Assembly: GCA_031002005.1 (NCBI GenBank)
Contig: JARYHS010008074.1
Coordinates: 174,430,494-174,494,493, forward strand
Reading direction: 5' to 3'
Length of the DNA: 64,000 nucleotides
From: Vandiemenella viatica
Taxonomy: Eukaryota; Arthropoda; Insecta; Orthoptera; Morabidae
Shown here: positions 23,260 through 35,104 of the stretch, one piece after another
How positions within the stretch are numbered: position 1 is the first letter of the stretch
Layout: each line of letters begins with the position of its first letter
Program-made: the position numbers and the translations under genes
The notes under the pieces: model-generated
Told to the model about the DNA's origin: nothing
The model's database searches: none
What the model saw: only the letters and a program-made list of their open reading frames with translations

Positions 23260-23557
23260 ACTATGGTCGCTACAAGGCTTATTAAAAATGGAATTACGAC
23301 AGTTAATCGTTGCGTCTACGGATGTTTGGCAATTTCGGTGAATAATAAAAGTCTGAGGTATCATGTTTTTTCCCAAAGATAAAGAATGGCGAAAGCGGTG
23401 ACTTATACAACTGCGGAATGGAAAAACTCCATCGAAGTGGACCCGAGTGCGTAGTCATTTTGCTAAATCGGATTTTAATTCATCGCTTGACAACTGTGCT
23501 AAGTGGTTGCTTCGTTTTCACGCTTTGAATTCAGAGTATGAAGTGTTTGTATAAACC
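23260..23557 (+). pseudogene. THAP zinc-finger relic
   Basis: The plus-strand reading has the layout of a THAP DNA-binding domain: RCVYGC (first metal-binding pair), then KSLRYHVF, then, one base out of frame, PKDKEWRKR, LIQLRNGKTPSKWTRV, SHFAKSDF, ending KWLLRFHALN before a TAA near 23553. THAP domains are C2CH zinc fingers found in P-element-type transposases and host proteins derived from them. Defects seen: a one-base insertion after HVF, a TGA where a Trp is expected after RKR, and Arg in place of the third Cys before SHF. No P-element catalytic region follows, so this is a stranded exon or gene fragment. Confidence 0.7.
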
Positions 23558-23639
23558 TCGTATGCGCCTTTGCTGGAAATCAATTATTTATGTTGCAGTT
23601 GTGCTTAGATTACGGCAACAACTGACAAAAAGTATTAAA

Positions 23640-23865
23640 TTTTTAAGTTTATCTAAATAGGTGTCTTCCCTGTAAAAAAAACGCGAATTTACAAAAAACG
23701 AACAATTTTTGAGTTTGGAATCTCGGATAGGGCTCTAACGCCATCTCGTAGACATTTTAGGTACTAGAAGCCTACTAATAGTTAGGTTCTCTTTAGATTC
23801 AACAAGGAACTCATATCTTTAAACGAACAATTCATGTATACTAACTGACCCAAGCGAATATTTTG
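23640..23865 (-). repeat. Inverted relative of the 13935 repeat
   Basis: Reverse complement shares GTCAG.TAGTATACATGAATTG, GTTCGTTTAAAGATATGAG, CTACGAGATGGCGTTAGAGCC and the Phe-Lys-rich AT end with 13935-14265. Confidence 0.55.
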
Positions 23866-24278
23866 CACAATATCATGATCAGTCACTGAATGGTAATATA
23901 ATAATGAGGAAATAAGTAAATGAAAGTCTTTATTGATGAATGGTATTTTGTTTTAAAGAGTAGTAATAAATATAAATTTCACTGTAAAAAGTCATTAACA
24001 TTAAATACTACATATTTAATTGTAAAACATTTCAAAAGTAAAAATATAAAAAAATATTGGCTCTATCATAACTTCTCTGAAAACAATATTAGCAGGTTTA
24101 ATGTGATCGTGTATCTAGCACAAAAATAAATATTAAAGAATCTACAAACTCATGAAAAAAACACACACGTGTATCCATACGAAAAAACAGGTTCTGATAA
24201 ATATAATCCTGCCTTTCGAAACATCTGACCATGTGCTTTATTAATGTTCAAATTGTTTTCTTATCATTTAGCAAGGCA
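23866..24278. other. Unassigned AT-rich sequence
   Basis: A 69-codon Lys/Asn-rich frame at 23920-24129 reflects AT richness. No motif is seen. Confidence 0.5.
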
Positions 24279-24288
24279 GGGTTTGTGG

Positions 24289-24499
24289 GCATTCGGGAGG
24301 ACGGCGGTTCGAATCCCCGTCCGGGCATCCAGATTTGGGTTTTCCATGGTTTCCCAAATCACTCTAGGCAAATGCCGGAATGCTTCCTTCAAAGGGCCAT
24401 GGCCGATTTCCTTCCCATTCCTTGCCCCCCCCCCCCCATCCTTTCCAGTCTCTAAAGACCTCGCTGTTAAGAGACGTTAAGCAGTTAAAATAAAAAAAA
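24289..24499 (+). repeat. SINE, family A, 5'-truncated, with target duplication
   Basis: Begins abruptly at CATTCGGGAGG, inside the tRNA-like head just upstream of box B, and continues to GTTAAGCAGTTAAAATAAAAA. A 10-base direct repeat, GGGTTTGTGG, flanks it at 24279-24288 and 24500-24509. A truncated 5' end with an intact duplication indicates incomplete reverse transcription at insertion, not later loss. Confidence 0.88.
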
Positions 24500-24699
24500 G
24501 GGTTTGTGGTGGTACGTTAGTGCGAGGTAAGAGCATAGATTTATCGGAGTGAATTAATTTAGCATTGATGATGTACTCGTCTAAGAGAATTACCACTAAT
24601 CTTGCACCACTAATTAATCTCTGATTAGCATTAATATTTCTTTTTAACATAATAATAGCACTTTTCTTTAAAAACAATTTATAAGATGGTTAACCAGAC

Positions 24700-24776
24700 G
24701 ATCTCGGAAATTACTCTAGCTATTTGGATGAAGTTTCACATGTAGATAAAAATCTGCTTTTCAATTTTGTAATACG

Positions 24777-24816
<40 letters not shown>

Positions 24817-25045
24817 TCTATTCTTGGATTTGATATCTCGGAAACGGCTCTAACCTCATCTCATAGGATTTAGCCTACTGATGTTAGCTAAGCTTCTCTT
24901 TCAGGGAACTGTGCACTTAAAAATGCCTATGAAGCTTTCAAAAAAAACTTTAACTTTAACTTTAATCAAACTTTACTCAAAATCTTGTATATTGAACAGA
25001 ATTCGAAAGATGCCGAGTGAAGATCGGTCACCCAGGTACTCATCT
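24700..25045 (+). repeat. Dispersed repeat with AC microsatellite and Helitron-like end
   Basis: Contains GATATCTCGGAAACGGCTCTAA and ATCTCATAGGATTTAGC (related to the 13935 family), an (AC)n run at about 24780-24814, and the terminal block AAATCTTGTATATTGAACAG with GATGCCGAGTGAAGATCGG. The last block forms a small hairpin and is followed by CACCCAGGTACT, a decayed Helitron-like end. Confidence 0.5.
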
Positions 25046-25620
25046 GTAAATACAACGCAAATCTACTCTAAAAACACTGATTAGAAAACTTTGGCCTAAA
25101 ATCAGACATTTATATTTTTAAAATGTTATAAATTCAAAACGAGGAGTGAAACGCCGGCAAGAGGCCAAAATTAAACGGTAAATTCAAGGTTTAATTGGCT
25201 TTGATGGTTCGAATTCCTACCTTTTAATCAATTCTTGTTTAGTACACTTCTACAGATTACGTGCTTCGGCTTCAAAAAGTAGATACTTCAGCTTTTTAAC
25301 TGTTAAATTCTTGTACGAAAACAATCGCACAGTGATCAATCGGAAGATAAAAATAGCACACTTTGTGTTGTGGCGCTTCAAGTGACGAAAAAATAAACTA
25401 ATAAGTTACAGAGCTCTTTAGAAGACTCGAAAAACTAAAAAAAAAAAAGTTTAGATCTATCTCCATGAAACTAAGAATTACAGCAACATATTGAGAGGTC
25501 ACGGCCTATTTTTATTTAAATTTTTGCCATTTTAGAAAATGGAAAGGTGTTTCACGCAAATAGGTAATGTAAGAAAAGTCTATTTTCGAACCCGGAAATT
25601 AATATTAAAATGTTGAAGGT
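25046..25620. other. Unassigned AT-rich sequence
   Basis: No gene or named repeat is seen. Confidence 0.5.
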
Positions 25621-25639
25621 CAACAGACACACACAGAAA

Positions 25640-25960
25640 TGAGTCGAACATGGTTCGAATCGGTTACAGGCCACTTCTGCACGTTGAGTATTCATAATAT
25701 GGAGAATGGCAGAGAGTTACGGGTTGGTTCGGAGAAATCTGTTGCATCACGCCGCGCCGCGCCGCAGTGGGAATGGAGCGAGTGCGCAAACAAAGAAGCA
25801 AGAGGCGTTCGCTTATCAGGCGTGCCGTGGCTGCTTCTGGGAACCCGAGACACTGCAGGCCAGGCGGAGCGACACCTAGCGCGCAGCGGAAACCAACCAA
25901 CTGCATCCTCTCTGCAATGGGCAGGCACTGGTCAACACATGCCACAAGTATATGAAAAAA
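25640..25960. other. CpG-rich patch
   Basis: About 200 bases (25740-25935) stand out as CpG-rich, including CACGCCGCGCCGCGCCGCAG. Both strands are open here (120 codons plus, 93 and 78 minus), which is expected from high G+C and is not evidence of a gene. It may be a promoter or first exon, or a GC-rich repeat. I do not recognise a protein. Confidence 0.35.
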
Positions 25961-26319
25961 CTAGTGGGGTTGATAAGCCATTAGTTCTTAAGAGAATTTA
26001 ACAACAATCAACGAAGAAAACTGGACAGTGTTAATAAATAACGACTAAAAGAAAATACCATTTGCCCAACAACAACTGTGTTATGTGCATTTAAGACAAT
26101 AATACCAAATGAATAACGCCAAGTAAAATAATTCTCAGGGTGGACTTTTTTATGTTAACTTGGGAATGTTTCTGGTAGAATCTTTTAGCTTCAATGTAAA
26201 GAATTTATAGTCCTTTGGTTTTCTCGTTGCTAATTAATGTCTTTGCATTAGTAATAGATCAACTACGATTATATAACTAAACAACTAAATCGCCTACGAT
26301 TGCGTTTCTTCGTGGTACA

Positions 26320-26510
26320 GCGCATGCCGCTTCTGTTGCGATTAGCGAAGCCCGGTAAAGGAGGACCTGCGGTTTAATGCTGTATACGAACTACGGAGCA
26401 TCCTAGCGTCCTTTATGCGTCAAACAGACTCTATGGGTGAAATACCGGCCGTTTGGGTGACTTCTCGATTCGTGAACTGTAATCTTCAGCACTGAGCCAT
26501 GAAAGGGTGC
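26320..26510 (-). repeat. SINE, family B, degraded
   Basis: Reverse complement shows a head resembling CATGGCTCAGTGCTGAAG and a body with GACGCTAGGATGCTCCGTAG and CAGCATTAAACCGCAGGTCC, matching the family B body. Box B is weak. Confidence 0.5.
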
Positions 26511-27319
26511 ACTATAAATACTTTTCAGTAAAGACGAGTCAGTAAATATTTGCTGGCAGCGTAAAATTCCTTGCTATTCTCGTAACAATGAGATACTTCT
26601 ATCTGGTAATTTATTTGCGACGAGAGAAACATGTCACGCAATGGTCTTTTTTTGAAATATTCAAATTGTAATAAAATTTTATTATTTTGAAACAGTACCT
26701 TCTTTTATACGTACTAAATATCTCGATGACCCTTTCGTATCATCGCTTTTCATAGTCTAACGACCTTTTTTCGTCTTTTAATGTCGCCTATAAATATTCT
26801 TACACTAATAACAGAGAACATTTCCAAAACTAATTTTGCCGTCTTTTTTTTATATATAAATCTTCTTTCGGAAGCCAGTTTGGCACTCAATTAACCACCT
26901 TGCTCAAACAAATAAGAGAGGGATCTCCTATACTGTGCTGCTGTAGTTGCTGTTTTTTCTGTTGATTAATGAAATGAATCGAGAAGGGTGCCTTAAACTT
27001 TGCATTGAATCAAAAAAATACAAAAAATATGGATAGTTCGAAGTTTACCTTCTATTATTTGAAATTTTGTACATATATACTGTACTAAACGGAAAGTAAA
27101 AAGTTAGTAAACCAGAAAATGTTGAGAGTGAGATTCCACCTTTCCATTACTGTTCTGAGGTCACTGCTCCGTGTCAGTCAGGTGTAAATTCCTGGAAATT
27201 CCCACTTACTGCGCTTACCCCTCGTTTCGGGTTGCTTCCCAGTCAGTAGCCATCTGAGCTTGTTGTTAAGTCTTTAGTGTTGTGAAAGTTTCGAAACTGA
27301 AGTGAGTGTTCACCAAATC
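26511..27319. other. Unassigned AT-rich sequence
   Basis: No gene or repeat is recognised. Confidence 0.5.
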
Positions 27320-29010
27320 ATTGGTAAACCGCGCGTACAATACAAGGCTTTATTCTTTGCCGAAGAAGTCGCCGTCATTCGTGAGGTTTGAAAGGATCAG
27401 AAGAAGAAATGTGATCTTGTTCATGACGAAGGAATAGCACCGTGCGCCTTGTCTACTTTTTTTAAATAAATAAATAAAAAAAAAAGAAATAGCGACAAAA
27501 TCCGAACGACCGCTTCTAGTCGAAATGGAAAGTATACAAAATGGAGAGAGAACTTGACAATCCCAAAATCGGCAAATAGTTACTGAAGGGTTTATAAAAA
27601 GAACGGACGAAGAACATTCATTTGAGTAGCCTCCTCAAAAGCCGAACAGTTTTCTGAAAGTGAAAAGTGAGTTCAAGTTTAGGGAGCGTGCATAAACCAC
27701 GTAGCTCCATTTTTGACCTCCTGTGAACCCCCCCTCCCCCCCACGTAGCCCTACGTGGCTTTTGCCTCTAACCCCCCCCCCCCCCCCCACCTCCACGTAG
27801 CACGTAGCTTTTTGCCCTTTTGATTCCAGAAGATATTTTGCACTGTTTTCTCGTGTCAGATTATTGCAAATTACATACGGAGATAATTAACTGAGGGAAA
27901 TAAATATCCACATGCTATTGTGTGTTCTGTTCCTCATTTTAACTATAAGAAAAATGTTATGAAAGGAAAGCTACGTGGCCTGGCTCGGAACGCCCCCTCC
28001 CCCCACGTAGCCCAGCGTAGCCTTCCAACCAACCCCCCCTCCCCCTCCCTGGACCGAGCCACGTGGTTTGTGCACGCTCCCACAGCACCGACAGGTTGGA
28101 AGGTTTTAAGGAAAGAAATTGCATCGCAATTAAGTCTGCGTGTGGTGAAAGAATCGTGACTCAAGAAGCAGGAAATGTTTGTAAAGACGATCTTTTACAA
28201 ATGATCAACGTAACGCCGGCTAAAGACATTTTCCAAGCTGTCGAAACAGGTTTGTTTTTTAAATGTACTCCGGAAAAAAACAATAACTTTTAAGGGAGAG
28301 TGTTGTAACGGGGCAAGGAGAGGATGGAATAATAAAAGGGAGAGTCACTTTATTGGTTGGGGCCAAAATGGATGACTGGAAAATTTGCTAATACAAGCTA
28401 TTTAAAAAAAAATTAAATCAATACCACTAGAATACCGAACAAATAAAAAGACGTGGATTACTGCGGAACTTTTAAAAGAATGAGTTCTGAAACTTGACAC
28501 AACCTATCTTACAAAGAACAGAATAAATCTCTTATTTATGGACAGCTGCACAGCACATAATTCTGTTCCAGTTAAGGAAAATGTGAACGTCTTTTCCAAC
28601 TTCTATTGTGCAACCGAATGACCAGGGCATCATAAAAAAATCTCAAATGACTTGTCATACAAAATCTTTTATGAATTTCTTTCGAGGACAATTCAGAGAT
28701 AAGTTGTCCTTGGTGCAGCACGAATATGTCAGAGAGCGTGGTCTTGAATCGCCAAAACAACAATAACAAATTGTCTTCGAAAACTAATCAGTTGTGTTCA
28801 CGAGATAAGATGATATTCCTACCGGATAAACAGAGGAAGAGTGGGCCTACCGACGTTAAACCTGGAAGTGTGTGGACAGCTCTCATTTCAAGGCATCAGC
28901 AGAAATGATGTACAAGAAGAGTGCAGGTTCATCTGATGTAAATGTGGAAGAGCAATGTAAAGTTCAACATACGCTAAAGGCTTCATCGTTGTGGGCGCTA
29001 CTCATATTGG
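27320..29010 (+). pseudogene. Tigger/pogo transposase relic, split by a MITE
   Basis: Plus-strand frames give blocks of a pogo-class (Tigger, jerky/CENP-B-like) transposase in order: FAEEVAVIREV and KKCDLVHDEGIAP (N-terminal helix-turn-helix); then, after the MITE at 27682-28081, LEGFKERNCIAIKSACGE (the CENP-B-type DNA-binding repeat); KDIFQAVETGLFFKCTPEK (the first catalytic Asp region, here with Val where DET is expected); MDSCTAHNSVPV from the CTAHNS catalytic block in another frame; and SNDLSYKIFYEFL. Multiple frameshifts and stops make it non-functional. Family is inferred from remembered motifs; the order and broken frames are seen directly. Confidence 0.78.
27682..28081. mobile_element. 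MITE-like element with GGGAGCGTGCATAA ends, copy 1
   Basis: 400 bases bounded by GGGAGCGTGCATAAACCACG and, inverted, CGTGGTTTGTGCACGCTCCC. The interior has C-rich tracts and repeated CCACGTAG. A second copy is at 61377-61759. It sits inside the Tigger relic, so it is younger than that insertion. No clear target-site duplication could be read, so the superfamily is open. Confidence 0.8.
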
Positions 29011-29499
29011 TATGAATTTCATCGGTACATATAGTATTGACTGAATTGTTCGTGTGTAGGTGTATGGAACACATACTGACTAAGAAAGTGATTAGAATAC
29101 CCGAAAGCAAAAAAGCGATATCTGTACAAGAGAAGATGAAATATTATTCTGAATAGTTGTTATAATGGTTTTCGTAGATTAAAACAGTAGCATAGGATAA
29201 AAAAGTAGAGAAAATTGGATTCAAACACAATTGAAATTTCGAAAATATAGGATATTCAGAATATACTACTTAATTTCTCAAGTATCAAATACCAAACAAC
29301 TTAAGGTTGTCTTGCCCCAGTTGTGCAGAATGCGAAAAAAATTCAAACGTCCAAAAATCCTTCTGTTCTTAACACAAGATTTTTAGATCTATCGCTTTCA
29401 ACCTACAGTTCAAAAGCTGAAGTGCCTCCTAACAGTAGAATTTTTGGTTTCACAAAGCCCACTGCGCGAGCGAACGCCGTCTGGTGATGTGGGTACGTC
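29011..29499. other. Unassigned; possibly flank of the Tc1 relic
   Basis: No protein motif seen. It may include non-coding 5' sequence of the following Tc1-like element, but no left terminal repeat was identified. Confidence 0.4.
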
Positions 29500-29529
29500 A
29501 TGCGGCAAGGGAAGTGCATAAGCGGAGCA

Positions 29530-30401
29530 GAGACGCATGACAGTGTGGCAAATGCGGAACTGACAAAGAAAAGATTGTTGTGGCACGGCGCCTGGGAACG
29601 GTCGGTTGATCGCGTGCCACTGTAGTGATAATCTATGAAAAGTGGTTGAAGGATAGTGAAACCAACAGTAGGCGACAAGATAGTGGACGTCCTAATATGA
29701 AGGTAGTGGACGATCTGTGGCAGATCTGACGGCAGAATACAATGCTGCTGCAGGCACAAGTGCTTCGGAGCATACCATTCAGCGCATTGTTGAACACGGG
29801 GCTCCGCAGCAGACGGCCCCTACTTCATCCCAAGTTATCCCAACAATGTCATCAGTTAAGACTGCAGTGAGCACGAGATTGGACTGTGAATACTAAATGA
29901 AAATGTGTCGCCTGGTGGTATCCGGATTCACCGTATTCCAGGCGCACGGCTACTCGAACCATACACCGCGCCACGGACACAGTCTAATGGGGGCAGTATT
30001 ATGTCATGGGGGATATTTGCGTGGGCTTCCATGGGACCTTTGATAGTGTTCCAAGGCACCATGACAGTTGTGGACGACGTGAGAATTACCATGCTTCATG
30101 ATTTTCACGAAGGCGATGATAACTGTCCGTGTCACAAGGCCAGAAACATGCTACAGAGATCTGAGGAGCGTATTAGTGAACTCACGTTGATGTCGCCTAA
30201 TTACAACCCGACAGAACACATCTGGAATGCTATCGGGCGCCGCCTCCGTGCCCACAAACAACCGGCCACTAACTGAAAGGAATTTCGTCACATGTGCGTA
30301 GAAATTTGATGCCAGATACCTGCGGAAACCTACAAAGGACTTGTCGAATCAATGCCAGGTCGAATTGCTGCTGTACTGCTATCCAAATGTGGACCAACAT
30401 G
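29530..30401 (+). pseudogene. Tc1-like transposase relic
   Basis: Tc1 transposases cut and paste DNA at TA sites with a DDE catalytic domain. Upstream frames give EKWLKDSETNSRRQDSGRP, a typical helix-turn-helix and linker block. The 123-codon frame 29905-30276 holds IPGARLLEPYTAPRTQ, GSIMSWGIFAWASMGPL, the second Asp in EGDDNCPCHKARN and the terminal SPNYNPTEHIWN. After a stop, KEFRHMCVEI and PAETYKGLVESMPGRI complete the C-terminus. The first catalytic Asp region (DESRF) is not readable. A MITE (30402-30828) separates the coding end from a probable right terminal repeat, GGGTCGTCAGTGTA at about 30852-30865. Confidence 0.8.
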
Positions 30402-30828
30402 CCATTAATTACGAGAGATAAAATAGGGGTGGGGGGGGGGGTGTCCGGCGAAATCTCACCGAATCCCACCAAGGAAGGCGGGGGGGGGGGGGGGGGAGGA
30501 GGAGGATGACGGAAATTTCACGCCATCTTTTAAATTCTTAATATACAATGGAGCTAAAAAAAGCATATCGACTTTAGGGGGTATACAAACGACGCGGAAA
30601 CCCATTTTAACCGCTCTCGGACGCAGGAGAACTAAAAAGGAGTCTAAAAAAAACTACGAGTTCGGTTAACAGGGGAGGGGAGATGAGGGTGGGAGGGGAG
30701 GGGGAATAGTCCCGTCAAAGTTTCACGTCATCTTAGGTTGAGGATTCCAACCAGATCTCACCAGAGGGTAAAAGGGGAGGGGGTCCGGAATTCCGGAAAA
30801 ACAACACACGTAATTTATGTACGCCCCC
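30402..30828. mobile_element. G-rich MITE-like element inside the Tc1 relic
   Basis: Left end CCATTAATTACGAG; right end CACACGTAATTTATGTACGC. The interior has long G-tracts and GGCGAAATCTCACC. It is the same family as 13088-13200 (CCATAAATTACGTGAGG, GCGAAATCTCG). The G-tracts produce poly-Gly open frames that should not be annotated as proteins. Confidence 0.65.
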
Positions 30829-30954
30829 TAAGCAGGTGGTTATGATGTTTTGGGTCGTCAGTGTATACTAAAGTACATGCCGGCGTGTAGTGCTTATTGG
30901 TGCGGTATTTTGGCGCACTGCCACTCAGTTTAACTAATTATTAGAAGTAACTTT

Positions 30955-31105
30955 TCTCTCCACGTAACTTAACCCGATAATACAACCGACTCCAACTGAA
31001 GGGGTCCTGCAGGTTAACGTGGAATCTGAACCACGGAAGCGTTCTAGGTACTTCACATTACACATCAAGCTGTGCCAGAGGGGAAGGTCAGGTTAAGGGC
31101 AGGGA
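30955..31105 (-). repeat. SINE, family B, body fragment
   Basis: Contains CAGGTTAACGTGGAATCTGA, CGTTCTAGGTACTTCACATT and GTGCCAGAGGGGAAGGTCAG, the family B body in the minus orientation. The tRNA-like head is missing. Confidence 0.7.
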
Positions 31106-33539
31106 ATTAAACACTTTTAAATGGCATTACTGAGATCATCTTTAGCCTTTTTCCCCACTCTAAAGCTATGCTAAAGATCCTATTTTAATGAGGTAGAAAA
31201 TTTAGAAAAAAGTATATTTCTAAAATCCCTATTTAAATATGGAAATTAAAAGTAGAACACTGTTTCTGCGGATCACTACATGTTTCCTGAAGATGAGTTT
31301 ATGAACCGGAAAAACTAAATGTGGTACTGCAATTTGTACTGTAGCGTCAAATATGTACACGAATGCGGTCATTTAGTGCCTATAATGGCGTAAAATTCTG
31401 GGGTGTGCTTCAGGTGAATTTGAAAAAAGAATGAAAACTAAAATTTCGTGAGACAAGCCTGGGGTTTCGTTGAATATTTGCACAATAAAGTGAGCAGACA
31501 CGCCTAACGCCACGTGTTGCAGTGAAACAAGTGACTTCTGAAACACTAAGAATCCTTTTCAAATCCTAACGACCGCTGTCACAGAATTTTCTCTTCGACA
31601 GGCAACGTCTTATCGTTAATGTCCCTCCAGGCAGTTACTGCCTTCAACGTTATGCTCTGTCTCCCGCTTAGTGTATGACGTAAGCGTCGAATACAAGGTA
31701 CGCTTACAGAGCCGTCATGCATATGGAGCAAAAAAATTTTTTTCACCCCATTAAGGCAGCCACTGAAAGCATTTCATCAGAATTTATTGTCATCTATCGG
31801 TTAAATCTTTCAAGTAACGTATGTGTTGAACGCCCAATTACAGTCAACACTATTGGAATGCAACACAAACTTTGTTAATTATGTTCTCGATTATAAAAGC
31901 CACAAGATTATCAGCTGTTTTTGTTTGTTTATGTGTGTGTGGTTGTTTTTTTTTTTACTTGGACACAGGAATTCAGAGCAAAGACTTTAACAGCTACATG
32001 CTTTTAAAACTATAATGTAACTATTGAAAGAGTTTTATTATTATTTCGGTTCCCTTACACATTATCGTTAGACATTAAATAAGCTTTCCCTTTCTCAACT
32101 GATCAAACTGAAATCTATGAATTTAATGCCAGAAATGCAACTACTTGTTAAACGGACTGAAACAGGCAGTAACAAATATTTTTATCTCCTACCAATTACA
32201 TAGACGCGTTTTTTAAATTTTCGATCGTCGACAAAAGACTTGTAGGTATGTGACAAAACAATTTCAATAGAGGCACCAGTACTTACATGCATAAAATAGA
32301 GTTTCTACATTCATCTGGTTCCCGGATGCCCTCCCCATCAATTAATATTCATATATTGATGTTTTCAAACATTTCAAAGCACCTTCTTCGCATTTTTTCT
32401 CAGATGGAATAGTTCTGCAACTAAGTGTCCTAACTAAAATGAAAAACAGTTCAGCTGAGAGCGTTAAAACGCATTGCGTTGCACTTCAAGAATACTAAAC
32501 GATACCATTTTCCATGGAAGATCACTTATACACAGTGCGCTACAGGTGTTGCCCTGAGTACGCTTAAATCATAGGAACCACCCTGTTCTTTAACCCTTTG
32601 ACATTAACACCTAACGGAAAAAACGGTGCGATGAACGTCCTTCAAATAATTCTCATCTGATTCATGGAGGAAGGTTGAAGTATTTCGTTTCCCTTTATAT
32701 TTATGGTTGAAACTTTGATATTTTGACAAGGGGAAAGTCAGGCGCGGCTAAAATTTGAACAAAATAAAAAATAATAATAATGGGAGAGTGCATTGTGCAG
32801 GAGCAGAGCGTAAAAGATTTGTTGGTAATTTGACCCATTATTTTTGAGTTGCTGTGATAACTGTTTTTACTATGGTTGCGCCATCTTGAAACTAAATAAA
32901 ATGCTTTTTTATGGCACACGCGTATCGTCTTTAAGACATCTTCAGTGGCGGGGTGCTTATCATTAGAGGACTGCTCACTTCAAGAATATGAAGGTTGTCT
33001 GAAGGTTTTATAGCAAGCAATGGAATGGCTATCAAACAAAGATACTGGAATTTAGTGCATTATAATGCTTATCTTGTGTAATTTGCATATAAAATCCACA
33101 CACTCGTAGTATAATTTTAACAACAATAATATTTCAGAATTCTTCTTCTGCGCAGTGGCCGTTCTGATTTCGTCACCTGAAAAACAGGAGTTTTACAAAA
33201 AGAATAATGCAAAAAACATTCCCAGAACGATTTAAAAACTATAACTCGCTTCCCGCGGCCATCTTTATAGGTAAATACATTGTTTTGTAATTATGAATAC
33301 AACAGCAATATTAATCAATCACAAACAGCAGTACACAGGCATCACGGTATAATTTAAGAAGAACATATCGATCGAGTCAAAACGTAGATCTATCGAAATA
33401 TAGAATTGCAGATATGTGTAATACAAAAATCAGCTGTGTATACAAGCTATTGTTTATAAAGAAAGTATAAATCAATGTTAACTGAGATCACTGCAGGATA
33501 AAAATCAAAAAGTGACAGTAAGAGTAGCCAGCTTTACAT
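31106..33539. other. Unassigned AT-rich sequence
   Basis: About 2.4 kb with only short open frames and no recognisable motif or repeat. Confidence 0.5.
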
Positions 33540-35104
33540 CAAGTTAAGAACGGTGTTTCCCTGCGATCAGAGCCGCTATAGCCGTGTGCGCGGTTCCCAT
33601 CAGACCACACCCCTGCGCAGCGCCGTTATCTAGGATCGAGTTGCGCTTTCTCTCACTGATAACGGCAGAAAGGGCTGTCCAAACGGGAGCACTTACAGGT
33701 CGACAGCTGCACTTCTTTCAATATGTACAACTGTTAGTTCTCACATCGCTTCCTCTACTGGAATTTCGTTTATTTTTACGGATCACAATGACAAAGTTCT
33801 TGCGCTCCCGGTACTGCAATAACAAACTATTTGAGTTGTCTCAATGGCTTCATCTGCTGAATTCTTTATATTTTTTTTTTTTTTTGTTTTTAAAAAAAAG
33901 GTATTAAAATGTTTCCTTCGAGGCAGCCATAGGAACAGATAAACTTTCTGTTCTATGACCTAAAATCCAAGACGGTTCACAGTGTTATGTACCTAACTTT
34001 CCAGACAGTTTATTCAGAGAATTCGACAGATGTTCACATCTGTCTGAGGCTGATGTTTTGGGCCACCATGAATAGATTAACAAAGAACCAGTTCATATAA
34101 AACTTTTTCCTATTATCGGTCTCTCGTGCTTTTATACTATCCAGCATCTCTTCCTATCTTGAGCAAACCTGTTTATATCAACGTAACCTTTACAGCAAAG
34201 GTTGGTTAAATTTGGGCTTTCTGTACGAACTTCATACCTTATTTTGTTTTTCCCTTTTGTTCGTGCAATAAAGAAACATGTTAAATACATTTATGTGGTG
34301 TAAGATAAAACATTTATACCCACAAATCGTGGTTTTTGTATTAGTTTTGTTCGTAGTTTCTCACTTATTTAATGTCTTGTCAAGCTCTTCTAATTCTTTA
34401 AAATGAGTAAACTTTTCTTCTCACTTAACATAGCTTTAATTCAGCTTCATATATCTTACAATGACCTCCAACACCAGCAGAAACAGAATACAAATCAAAT
34501 TACTATCGGACTTCGTAATAGTTTGTATAATCCTTTGTGGAAATGTTATTTAATCTTACATCATCATCCCAAAGTAACTCAATCGTTCTTAGCAACCAAC
34601 GTCACCCAAAACAACAATCGCACGAACGTAACAAAATCTCAAGAAATCTATATATAGTACATTTGCATAAAATGGAGTTACTTAAATACATGTGATCGCC
34701 ACAAACTGAAGATAAAAATTGTTAGTACTGTTGTACCCTTAAAATGTTCATTCCCCTCAGACATCAATAATAGTTTTGTGATAATATTTCGGGTATCTTT
34801 GACACTAAATACTAACATACGAAGGAAGTGAAATTACAACCTTCAGAGTCGCGTCAAGTTAGTATGCAATTAGCTGCATTATACCGTGAAAAAATAAATC
34901 GAATTAACTCTGTTTAGATCTAAATTTTCCTGAGCAGATATACTTATCTACTAACTTTTGTTATTATTAAGAAAGCTCTAACTTGTACCGAGAAGTCTGT
35001 GGGTGTTTCGGGTTGAAGTCGTTAGAAACGTTTTAGCGTATTGCGTACAACCCAGTCAGTAGATTTTGACACTCAAACGTGACAGCCCTGAAAGATAAGC
35101 TTAC
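33540..35104. other. Unassigned; small CpG-richer patch at its start
   Basis: 33540-33720 is richer in CpG than the surroundings and carries the start of a 107-codon frame with no domain. The remainder is AT-rich and, if the exon at 35105 is real, is intron sequence downstream of it. Confidence 0.4.

Noticed and set aside
25639..26001. 120-codon plus-strand frame in a CpG-rich patch
   Set aside because: Both strands are open for about 90 codons there, as expected from high G+C. No recognisable protein.
30294..30509. Frame ending in poly-Gly, and similar frames over G/C tracts
   Set aside because: Produced by the G-run of the MITE and by Tc1 coding sequence read through a stop.
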